Below are positions 1-5,384 of a stretch of 5,384 nucleotides of DNA, piece after piece; the stretch's first letter is position 1, and each line of letters begins with the position of its first letter. The translations under genes were made by a program, and so were the position numbers. The stretch is from CBDVAK01 sp965371945 (lineage in GTDB: Bacteria > Pseudomonadota > Gammaproteobacteria > Competibacterales > JAHEDQ01): NCBI GenBank assembly GCA_965371945.1, contig CBDVAK010000246.1:1-5384 (forward strand). The letters run 5' to 3'. The notes under the pieces were generated by a model that searched no databases, was not told the origin of the DNA, and saw nothing but the letters and a program-made list of their open reading frames with translations.

Positions 1-227
1 GGTGTCACCATCGGCTGGATACCCAGACGCTCCATGTCGAATCGCGAGGTCATCGCCGGTGGCAGCTCGATGGCTCCGCAGCCGGTGCAATAGTGGAGCA
101 TGAACAGGCTGCGCGAACGACAGAAACGGGTAAACTCGTCGAACACCCGCGCCAGCGGATTGGTGCGCCCGCTGGTCGGTTTGGACAACGCCTGCTCGCG
201 TATGGGAATGATTTCCTTTTCGGACAT
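1..227 (-). CDS. NuoB-like [4Fe-4S] small subunit of an Mbh/Mbs-type complex (partial, N-terminal 75 residues)
   Basis: This is the N-terminal part of a NuoB/MbhJ/MbsJ-family protein, the small subunit that holds the iron-sulphur cluster nearest the catalytic site and docks the soluble arm on the NuoH-like anchor. The ATG at 227 opens 75 codons that run off the left edge without a stop. A polar N-terminus (residues 1-40) is followed by LFMLHYCTGCGAIELPP (41-57) and TSRFDMERLGI (60-70). This matches the NuoB pattern in which a Cys motif is followed by A-I-E and then SR(Y/F)D. The cysteines form a CxxC (C47, C50) instead of the adjacent CC of complex I. The later cluster ligands lie beyond the edge. 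The start follows the NuoH-like stop by 12 bases and has a good Shine-Dalgarno site. Family membership is firm; whether the partner is a hydrogenase, a sulphur reductase or something else cannot be read here. Confidence 0.93.
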   Translation of the reverse strand, partial: MSEKEIIPIREQALSKPTSGRTNPLARVFDEFTRFCRSRSLFMLHYCTGCGAIELPPAMTSRFDMERLGIQPMVT

Positions 228-235
228 ATCGGTCG

Positions 236-239
236 CTCC
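236..239 (-). promoter_or_regulatory. Shine-Dalgarno site of the NuoB-like gene
   Basis: On the minus strand GGAG lies 8 bases before the ATG at 227 and directly abuts the TAG stop of the NuoH-like gene (TAGGGAG). It supports this ATG as the start and suggests that the small subunit, the first soluble-arm gene, gets its own ribosome loading rather than depending only on read-through from the gene before it. Confidence 0.6.
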
Positions 240-1136
240 CTACATCAGCACCAGGGCAAGACCCAGAAGCCCGATGGTGACCGGCCATTTCCACACCAGC
301 CGCACCACGTCTTCGGTCTTGAAACGCGGAAACAACACCGTCACGCTCATCGGTATCGCCACTACCGCAAATATCTTGATCAGAAAGGTGATCCAGTTCT
401 CGCCCCCGCCCAGGAACAGAGTGGTATAGATCACGCCGGCGGTATAGAGCTGGAAGCACTGCATCACGAACAGGCCACCCAGGAACTTGCCACCCATCTC
501 CACCATCGGCCCGGTGGCGATTTCCGAGGGCGCCACATAGATCTCGAAAGGTTCCTTGCCAAGCATGGCATGGATGGAGAACAGGCCGGCGATGGCCAGC
601 AGCGGCATCTCGAACAGCCCCCAGCCGGCCACCCCGCCCTGCTGCTGCAAGACGATGATCTCGGCCAGGTTGGTGGTGCCGAAGAAGTAGGCCACCCCGA
701 ACACCACGATGATAAACGGAATATCATAAGCCAGCATCGCGGTCAGCGCACGGGACATGCCGATCGAACCGTTGGGGTTGGCGCACTGGCCGACTCCCAG
801 CGCCAGCCCCAATGAAGGCACCATCAGCAGATAGGCCAGCGTCACTGCCCCACCCTTGTCGGCCAGCCCGTCCATACCCGGGACCGGCAGCAGGGTTTCG
901 GCCGCGATGTAGCCACCCACGGCCATGGCAATGCCCAGATCGTGCATGACGCCGTGGGAAATCTGGGTACTCTTGCTATACAGCTTGACGATATCGTAGA
1001 CCGGCTGGAAAAACGGCGGCCCCACCCGGCGATGCAGCCTGGCGGCGATCTTGCGCATCACCAGCACCATCACCAGCCCGACCAGAAAAGCGACGACCGG
1101 CATCAGGATCAGTTCGGCCAGCAGTGACCAGCTCAT
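240..1136 (-). CDS. NuoH/MbhM-type membrane anchor subunit (respiratory complex I subunit 1 family)
   Basis: This 298-residue integral membrane protein belongs to the NuoH/HycD/EchB/MbhM family. That subunit joins the iron-sulphur arm to the ion-pumping membrane arm and forms the acidic entry to the proton path. Family marks are clear: RRVGPPFFQP (36-45) with D48 and K51 just after the first helix; D138 in a mid helix; the acidic loop GKEPFEIYVAPSEIATGP (193-210) with E195, E198, E205 and E213; and FPRFKTEDVVRL-WKWP (269-285), matching the C-terminal PRxRxDQ...WK motif of NuoH. About eight membrane helices are expected. The length is close to the hydrogenase-type members and shorter than complex I NuoH (about 325). 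The ATG at 1136 overlaps the preceding stop (ATGA) and has no good Shine-Dalgarno site, so translational coupling is likely. Its place after the second antiporter-like gene and before the NuoB-like gene fits subunit M of an mbx/mbs-type operon. Confidence 0.95.
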   Translation of the reverse strand: MSWSLLAELILMPVVAFLVGLVMVLVMRKIAARLHRRVGPPFFQPVYDIVKLYSKSTQISHGVMHDLGIAMAVGGYIAAETLLPVPGMDGLADKGGAVTLAYLLMVPSLGLALGVGQCANPNGSIGMSRALTAMLAYDIPFIIVVFGVAYFFGTTNLAEIIVLQQQGGVAGWGLFEMPLLAIAGLFSIHAMLGKEPFEIYVAPSEIATGPMVEMGGKFLGGLFVMQCFQLYTAGVIYTTLFLGGGENWITFLIKIFAVVAIPMSVTVLFPRFKTEDVVRLVWKWPVTIGLLGLALVLM

Positions 1137-3007
1137 GACATCAGCACCCAGGACAATGCAGCGACCAGCACGGCGAGCACATACAACGCTCCCTGCGCCG
1201 GGCGATAGAATCCCTGTATGGCCATCGACACCAGACCCAGCGCCGAAATCAGAGCGGATTCCGCCCAGCGGAAGCTGCCGCGATACAAAGGCCCGATCAA
1301 CCGCATCAGGCCCGGGTAGAAGTTGTCGCTGTACTGGTAGCGGATATCAGCCGACAGGAAATGCCCGCCGGCGTAGTTGTCGAGCTGGTGAACCCGTTTG
1401 GCGCGGCCGCCCGAGTAGAAGATCGCGGCGCCGATGCCGATCCCGACCAGCAACACGCTGACGATCCAGATCATATCCAGGCCGCCGCTGATGTGCTGGA
1501 CGCCACCCAGGCTGTGCGGCAGGCCCGGCAACCCCATCGCGCCCTGCACCGAAGCCACCCAGTCCAGCACGATGCCTGGAAAGTAGCCGGTCCCGAACAC
1601 GATCGCGGCCAGCACCATCATCGGCAGGGTCATGCTCCAGGGCGCCTCGCGCACCTCATAGTGCTCCAGCCGCAATTGGCCCAGAAAAGTGTTGTGGATC
1701 AACTTGTAGACACTGAGGATGGTACCCAGCGTGCCGATTACCGCGCCCACGAACAACAACGGTGATCCATCCACGATCAGGGCCCGATAGATCAGCCATT
1801 TGGAAACGAAGCCGTTCATGGGGGGGATCCCGGCAAGACCGATGATGCCGACCAGCATGGCGACGTAGGACAAGGGCATGCGGGTGATCAGGCCACCGAG
1901 CTTGTTGAGATCGGCGGTGCCGGTCCGGTACACCACGGCGAACACCGACATAAACAAAATGGCCTGGTTGCTGCCATAGTTGAAGACATGCATGATGCCG
2001 CCGGCGGTACCCAGTTCATCCGCCACCATCAGACCGAGCAACATGTAGCCGCCCTGGCCGATGCCATGCCAGGCGAGCAGCATACGCGCGTCGGTCTGCC
2101 GCAACGCGATGTAGGTCGGCAGGATGATGGTCAGTACCGCTATCCATGCGATGAGTTGACGCGCATCGATAGCGACAAACGGTATCGCCAGTTCGGCAAG
2201 CCGTCCCAGGCTGACGATCTGGGCCAGCATGGTCATGATCCCGAACAAACCCATCCGCGAGGAGATCGCGCCCAGGAAAGATGCGCCTGGCGCCGGTGTG
2301 CGCGCGTACGCCTCGGCCTGCCACAGATGAAATGGCAGCAACGCCATCTTGACCCCGAAACCACCGACCAGCAACACCACCAGCAACCACAGCATGGGCG
2401 TGGACAGATCGGCCGCGGCAGCACCCAGGGCGGCATATTGCACGGTCCCCGCCTGCGCCCACAGCAGACCGATGCCGGCGAGCACGGCCATGGCGCCACC
2501 GATGGCATAGATGAGGTAGCGGTAGGCTGCCTTCACCGATGCCTCACCCCCCAGCGCCATGATCAGGAAGCTGGCCCAGCTCACCAGTTCCCAGCCTATG
2601 AACAGGCTCAGCAGATCGCCGCTACCGAGCAACAACAGCATGGTGAACACGTTGAGCGCCAGAGCGATATGCAGCACCCGCAGATTGCCTCCGGTGGCGC
2701 GAAAAGAGCGGCCCCAGTCACCGGCGCTGTACCAGCTTGCCAACAGCGCCGCACCCACGGTGATCAGCGCGAAGTACCAGGACATCGAATCAAACCGCCA
2801 GCCGACCTGCTCTCCCAGCACCGTGAATTGCAATGATGAGGGTATTTCCCCGGGGCCATAGCCCAGGGCGCCCATGGCCAGCAGCACCAGCAGTTGGGCC
2901 GCGTAGCCAGCCGTGGCCAGCCACCCGGCGAAGTCCCGGCGGCCCAGTACCAGCAGCGCCACGGCATTGCCGGCCGCAAGCAGTAACAGTAGATCAAGCG
3001 CCGTCAT
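1133..3007 (-). CDS. Second antiporter-like subunit (NuoL/HyfB/MbsH'-type, 624 residues)
   Basis: This is a large proton/cation-translocating subunit of the NuoL/MrpA/HyfB superfamily. The Proton_antipo_M core spans about residues 115-410. Charged residues along the expected ion path are E140 in GWELVSW (TM5), K220 in GFGVKMALLPFHLW (TM7), H340 in GIMHVFNYGSNQ and K403 in NGFVSKW (TM12). Two usual lysines are changed: TM8 has R251 (ISSRMGLFG), and the K of the HxxNHxxxK-like segment is Q348. After the core come a helix (about 511-531), a polar stretch (533-580) and one or two final helices (585-623), resembling the lateral-helix tail of NuoL/HyfB. The ATG at 3007 is chosen over the in-frame TTG at 3013 because GAG lies 8 bases upstream of the ATG but only 2 from the TTG. 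Nine bases separate it from the MnhD-type gene, and its stop overlaps the NuoH-type start. It is best read as H' of an mbx/mbs-like set; NuoL or HyfB by automatic naming is possible. Confidence 0.93.
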   Translation of the reverse strand: MTALDLLLLLAAGNAVALLVLGRRDFAGWLATAGYAAQLLVLLAMGALGYGPGEIPSSLQFTVLGEQVGWRFDSMSWYFALITVGAALLASWYSAGDWGRSFRATGGNLRVLHIALALNVFTMLLLLGSGDLLSLFIGWELVSWASFLIMALGGEASVKAAYRYLIYAIGGAMAVLAGIGLLWAQAGTVQYAALGAAAADLSTPMLWLLVVLLVGGFGVKMALLPFHLWQAEAYARTPAPGASFLGAISSRMGLFGIMTMLAQIVSLGRLAELAIPFVAIDARQLIAWIAVLTIILPTYIALRQTDARMLLAWHGIGQGGYMLLGLMVADELGTAGGIMHVFNYGSNQAILFMSVFAVVYRTGTADLNKLGGLITRMPLSYVAMLVGIIGLAGIPPMNGFVSKWLIYRALIVDGSPLLFVGAVIGTLGTILSVYKLIHNTFLGQLRLEHYEVREAPWSMTLPMMVLAAIVFGTGYFPGIVLDWVASVQGAMGLPGLPHSLGGVQHISGGLDMIWIVSVLLVGIGIGAAIFYSGGRAKRVHQLDNYAGGHFLSADIRYQYSDNFYPGLMRLIGPLYRGSFRWAESALISALGLVSMAIQGFYRPAQGALYVLAVLVAALSWVLMS

Positions 3008-3015
3008 GGGCAATA

Positions 3016-3018
3016 CTC
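3016..3018 (-). promoter_or_regulatory. Shine-Dalgarno core that decides the start of the second antiporter-like gene
   Basis: The minus strand reads TTGAG-TATTGCCC-ATG, with GAG overlapping the TGA stop of the preceding gene. The spacing is 8 bases to the ATG at 3007 and 2 bases to the alternative TTG at 3013, which favours the ATG. The match to the anti-Shine-Dalgarno is short, so coupling to the previous stop probably also helps. Confidence 0.45.
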
Positions 3019-4471
3019 AACGCGGCGGCAGGCGGGGGGCGACAGTATCAATATAGACCTCCACGTCAGCGGCTTGGCGGGCGGCATCCGACAAACGGTC
3101 TCCCAAGGGGGACAGGTAAGCCACGCCAAGCAGCAACACGACCCCCAGTACCGAGGCCGTGCCAATGTCCCGGAACTGGTGGCGCAGAGGCTCGCCGGAG
3201 GTTTTGCCATAGAAGCTGGCGGCAAGCCGGAACATATAACCGGCTTCCACGACCGTAGTTGCCAGCACCGCGAACACGGCGACGCCATACAGGGGTGTCG
3301 ATTGCGCGAACAACCCGGTGATCACCAGCAGCTTGGCCCAGAACCCCGGCAGCGGCGGTACGCCTACCAGGGACAGCGCAAACAACACGAACAGGGCTGC
3401 GCCCAGTGGCGATACCCGGGCAATCCCGGCGAGACGGTCAAGAGCGCCACCCCAGCGCTCGGCGAGCAGAAACAGAGCCGGTTTGACCAGCATATGGTGC
3501 AACGCAACCGCCATACCCGCCAGAATTCCGGCCTCGCCGGGTATCGAGAAAGCGATAAAAACGATCCCCAGTTGACCGATCGAGGAGTAAGCCAGCATGC
3601 GGTTGAAATCGCGCGCCCGCCAAGCCGCGATCTCGCCGCTGACCACGCCCAGAATTCCCAGCATCAGCATGACCGCCAGTAACTCGGGCTGCTGAAACAC
3701 CAGCACCACCAGCCGTACGATGACCAGCAAGGCCAGCTTGGACACCACGCCGGCCAGCAATCCGGAAACCCGTCGCGGCGCCGTGGCGTACACGTCCGGC
3801 ACCCAGATATTCACAGGGAACAGTTCCGCCTTGACGCCGAAGCCCAGTAATATCAGGACGAAGGCCGCCATCCCGGAAAGATTGTCGAGGCGGGTGGGCG
3901 CCAGTTCCGCCAGATGGGCCAGATTGAGCGTGCCGGTGGCCTGATAGATCAGGGTGATCCCGATCAACGCCAGGGCGGCGCCGAAAGCACTGACCACGAA
4001 AAAGCGCATGGTGGCGGCGAAGGCCGGGCCGGTCAGTCTGCCCGCCGCGAGACCATAGGAGGCCATCGCCAGCAGTTCGTAGAACACGTATATGTTGAAC
4101 AGATCGCCCGACAGGGCCAGCCCGGCACCGGCCCCGGCCAGAATCAGGGTGAGGGTGTACTGCCGGGTGCCGGCGCCCGGGCTGTCACCCCAGGGCCACA
4201 ACACCAGTGTTCCCACCGACACCAGAATCGCGAATATCAGCGCCATCTGGTCGACATACAGGGTGACACCCAGCGGCGGAGCGATGCCGCTCATCGCGAA
4301 CGCCGCGGTGCCGCCGTCGAGAAGGCCCCAGCTGCGCAAACCGATGATCGTGGTCACCACCAGCACCAGCGGACCCAGCCAACGCCCGGCCGGCTCCCAG
4401 ACGCGGTTCACGATCGGCAGCAGAAATGCTGCCAGCAGCGGCAGCACGATCAACAGCAACAGGGCTTTCAC
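3017..4471 (-). CDS. MnhD/NuoN-type antiporter-like subunit (proton-conducting transporter)
   Basis: This 484-residue, about 14-helix protein is of the MrpD/MbhH type, one of the ion channels of the membrane arm. The full set of charged residues known as functionally important in this family is present: E132 in FYELLAMASYG (TM5), K214 in GFGVKAELFPVNIWVPDVY (TM7), K245 in VVSKLALL (TM8), H325/H326 and K330 in ALHHMLVKPALFL (TM10/11), and K380 in PGFWAKL (TM12). NIWVPDVYATAP and PPLPGFWAK are typical of MnhD rather than NuoM. The length is close to Bacillus MrpD (about 490). The start is a GTG at 4471 that overlaps the preceding TGA by 4 bases (GTGA); GGGGA lies 5 bases upstream. The last roughly 30 residues (455-484) are polar. 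Being preceded by MnhC- and MnhB-type genes shows that the membrane arm is Mrp-like and not that of standard complex I. It is the likely H subunit. Confidence 0.95.
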   Translation of the reverse strand: MKALLLLIVLPLLAAFLLPIVNRVWEPAGRWLGPLVLVVTTIIGLRSWGLLDGGTAAFAMSGIAPPLGVTLYVDQMALIFAILVSVGTLVLWPWGDSPGAGTRQYTLTLILAGAGAGLALSGDLFNIYVFYELLAMASYGLAAGRLTGPAFAATMRFFVVSAFGAALALIGITLIYQATGTLNLAHLAELAPTRLDNLSGMAAFVLILLGFGVKAELFPVNIWVPDVYATAPRRVSGLLAGVVSKLALLVIVRLVVLVFQQPELLAVMLMLGILGVVSGEIAAWRARDFNRMLAYSSIGQLGIVFIAFSIPGEAGILAGMAVALHHMLVKPALFLLAERWGGALDRLAGIARVSPLGAALFVLFALSLVGVPPLPGFWAKLLVITGLFAQSTPLYGVAVFAVLATTVVEAGYMFRLAASFYGKTSGEPLRHQFRDIGTASVLGVVLLLGVAYLSPLGDRLSDAARQAADVEVYIDTVAPRLPPR

Positions 4472-4917
4472 GGCTGTCCCCGGTCGGCGGTCGTTGCCAC
4501 CGTGTCACCCGGCAGATGCTGACTGGCATCCGGATCGAGGCCGGCTTCCCGGTCGATGTCCCGGGCCATGCAGCGGCGCAGCTCCGCCAGATCGAGGGTG
4601 CCATAACGCTGGTAAAGACGCAGCGTGATGCTCAGTGCCAGTGCCAGACCACCCACGCCAATTACGATGGAAGTCAGTACCAGTGCCTGCGGTACGGGAT
4701 CGACCATCACCGCCGGAAAGACACCATCGACCGCGATAGGCGCATCGCCACCGGGCCGAAAACCACTGATCACCAGCAACAGGTTGGCGCCGGCTTCAAG
4801 TATGGTAATTGCGAACAGCACGCGCAGAAGGTGACTGGACATCACGATGCCGCTGATACCGATCAGGATCAGCCCGAATGCAGCCACGTAAAATATGATA
4901 CCCGGCTCCACGTTCAA
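4468..4917 (-). CDS. MnhC/NuoK-type small membrane subunit
   Basis: This three-helix protein is of the MrpC/MbhG/NuoK family, which sits between the antiporter-like subunits and the rest of the membrane arm. Helices lie at about residues 6-26, 30-51 and 76-101. E41 in ITILEAGANLLL corresponds to the conserved TM2 glutamate of NuoK. MVDPVPQALVLTSIVIGVG (71-89) is the MnhC signature (DPxxQALxLTxIVI). At 149 residues it is longer than typical MnhC (about 113); the excess is a polar, charged tail from about 106. The start is the TTG at 4917: GAGG lies 7 bases upstream, and the TTGA overlap with the preceding stop matches the other junctions. The in-frame GTG at 4911 is the alternative and is 13 bases from GAGG. 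The gene ends in a 4-base overlap with the MnhD-type gene. Family assignment is firm; the start is fairly firm. Confidence 0.95.
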   Translation of the reverse strand: MNVEPGIIFYVAAFGLILIGISGIVMSSHLLRVLFAITILEAGANLLLVISGFRPGGDAPIAVDGVFPAVMVDPVPQALVLTSIVIGVGGLALALSITLRLYQRYGTLDLAELRRCMARDIDREAGLDPDASQHLPGDTVATTADRGQP

Positions 4918-5384
4918 TCACTTGCCTCGAAGTCGGCAAGGCTGGTCAACAGGCCAGCCAGTTCCGCGCCGACCTTCACGCCGACAGCGGCATAGAGCAG
5001 CGGCAGGGTACCGGCGGAAAACAGGTCACCCAGCGTACCCGGTCCCAGCATCGGTTCGAGAAACTCCCCTCCACCCACCAGCGCGGCCAGCCCGATGACG
5101 ATGAAGGTTGCGCCCGCCAGTCCCTCGAGCAGGGCGATGGCACGATGGTTCAGGGTTTGCGACGGTCGCACCAGCACCGGGAGAAAGAAAGCACACGCCA
5201 GTATCACACCGCCCTGGAAGCCACCACCGGGTGTCCGATGGCCATCGGCGATGATAACGATGCCCACTACCAGCAACAGCGGGAACAGCAGATCGACACC
5301 GGTGCGAAGAATGAAGCCACCCTGCGGGTCCCGGGGTGCCGACGGTCGTCGTTGCCCCAACACCAGGCCGGCGGCCGCCGCGGC
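4914..5384 (-). CDS. MnhB/MbhF-type subunit, 5' end open at the window edge (possible MbhE-MnhB fusion)
   Basis: This is an integral membrane subunit of the MrpB/MbhF family (MnhB domain), part of the cation-translocating module. Numbered from the GTG at 5363, the signature GHRTPGGGFQGGVI is at 41-54, a hydrophobic helix precedes it (about 22-39), and SAGTLPLLYAAVGVKVGAEL (116-135) matches the C-terminal MnhB motif. About four helices are expected. From residue 15 to 149 the MnhB domain is full length. The frame stays open for seven more codons to the edge, reading AAAAAGL, which looks like the end of a membrane helix, with all-G/C third positions. The GTG at 5363 has no convincing Shine-Dalgarno site and, unlike the starts downstream, no overlapping or nearby upstream stop. 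The gene may therefore begin beyond the window as a fusion with an MbhE-like segment. If not, it starts at 5363 with 149 residues. The TGA at 4914-4916 overlaps the MnhC-type start. Confidence 0.92.
   Translation of the reverse strand, partial: AAAAAGLVLGQRRPSAPRDPQGGFILRTGVDLLFPLLLVVGIVIIADGHRTPGGGFQGGVILACAFFLPVLVRPSQTLNHRAIALLEGLAGATFIVIGLAALVGGGEFLEPMLGPGTLGDLFSAGTLPLLYAAVGVKVGAELAGLLTSLADFEASD
4925..4928 (-). promoter_or_regulatory. Shine-Dalgarno site of the MnhC-type gene
   Basis: GAGG on the minus strand lies inside the end of the MnhB-type gene, 7 bases before the TTG at 4917. It is one of the clearest ribosome binding sites in the window and supports the TTG start over the GTG at 4911. 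Confidence 0.55.

Noticed and set aside
228..239. Promoter or terminator in the gap between the NuoH- and NuoB-type genes
   Set aside because: The gap is 12 bases and is filled by a ribosome binding site; there is no room for a promoter and no hairpin.
2016..2462. Minus-strand open frame of 148 codons inside the second antiporter-like gene
   Set aside because: It is out of frame within a gene with unmistakable family motifs, and its translation is low-complexity shadow sequence.
1988..2836. Long plus-strand open frame of 282 codons, and other plus-strand frames across the window
   Set aside because: They lie antisense to clear membrane-protein genes in GC-rich DNA. Their products are rich in His, Gln and Arg, as expected from reading Leu/Ala/Val codons backwards, and show no recognisable domain.
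3008..3013. TTG at 3013 as start of the second antiporter-like gene (two extra residues)
   Set aside because: It leaves only 2 bases to the GAG core, while the ATG at 3007 has 8; the choice changes only two residues.
240..5384. Standard NADH dehydrogenase (nuo) operon
   Set aside because: The order does not follow nuoA-N, MnhB has no place in complex I, and the NuoB-like protein lacks the adjacent cysteine pair.
3017..5384. Plain Mrp Na+/H+ antiporter operon
   Set aside because: MnhB-MnhC-MnhD would fit, but they continue without a break into a second antiporter-like gene, a NuoH-type gene and a NuoB-type gene, which Mrp operons do not have.

Overview
All six genes in this window lie on the minus strand, so they are transcribed from right to left. 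They read as one uninterrupted stretch of an operon coding for a large ion-pumping membrane complex. In transcription order they are: an MnhB-type subunit (open at the right edge), an MnhC/NuoK-type subunit, an MnhD/NuoN-type antiporter-like subunit, a second, longer NuoL/HyfB-type antiporter-like subunit, a NuoH-type membrane anchor, and the start of a NuoB-type iron-sulphur small subunit (cut by the left edge). The first four junctions are 4-base overlaps or a 9-base gap and the last is a 12-base gap. No promoter, terminator, RNA gene, mobile element or repeat is visible, and there is no gene-free stretch of note.

The combination is diagnostic. MnhB+MnhC+MnhD is the core of an Mrp cation/proton antiporter, while NuoH+NuoB belong to the redox module shared by complex I and group 4 [NiFe] hydrogenases. 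Joining the two gives the Mbh/Mbs(Mbx) superfamily of Mrp-linked respiratory complexes. Two consecutive antiporter-like genes followed directly by the NuoH-like gene and then the NuoB-like gene resembles the F-G-H-H'-M-J order of the archaeal mbx/mbs (membrane-bound sulfane reductase) operon more than mbh, which has one H subunit. The expected mode of action is that a soluble arm (NuoB-, NuoC-, NuoD- and NuoI-like, mostly beyond the left edge) passes low-potential electrons to a terminal acceptor, and the membrane arm uses that energy to move H+ and/or Na+. The acceptor (protons, sulphur compounds, a quinone or something else) cannot be told here, because the large catalytic subunit is outside the window.

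The DNA is GC-rich with strongly G/C third codon positions, uses GTG and TTG as well as ATG starts, and has short Shine-Dalgarno sites. Together with bacterial-looking protein composition this suggests a GC-rich bacterium, perhaps a proteobacterium; the taxon is a low-confidence inference.

Points worth a second look: the cysteine register of the NuoB-like protein differs from both complex I and classic group 4 hydrogenases; the second antiporter-like subunit has lost a usual channel lysine; and the MnhB gene seems to continue upstream, possibly as an MbhE-MnhB fusion.
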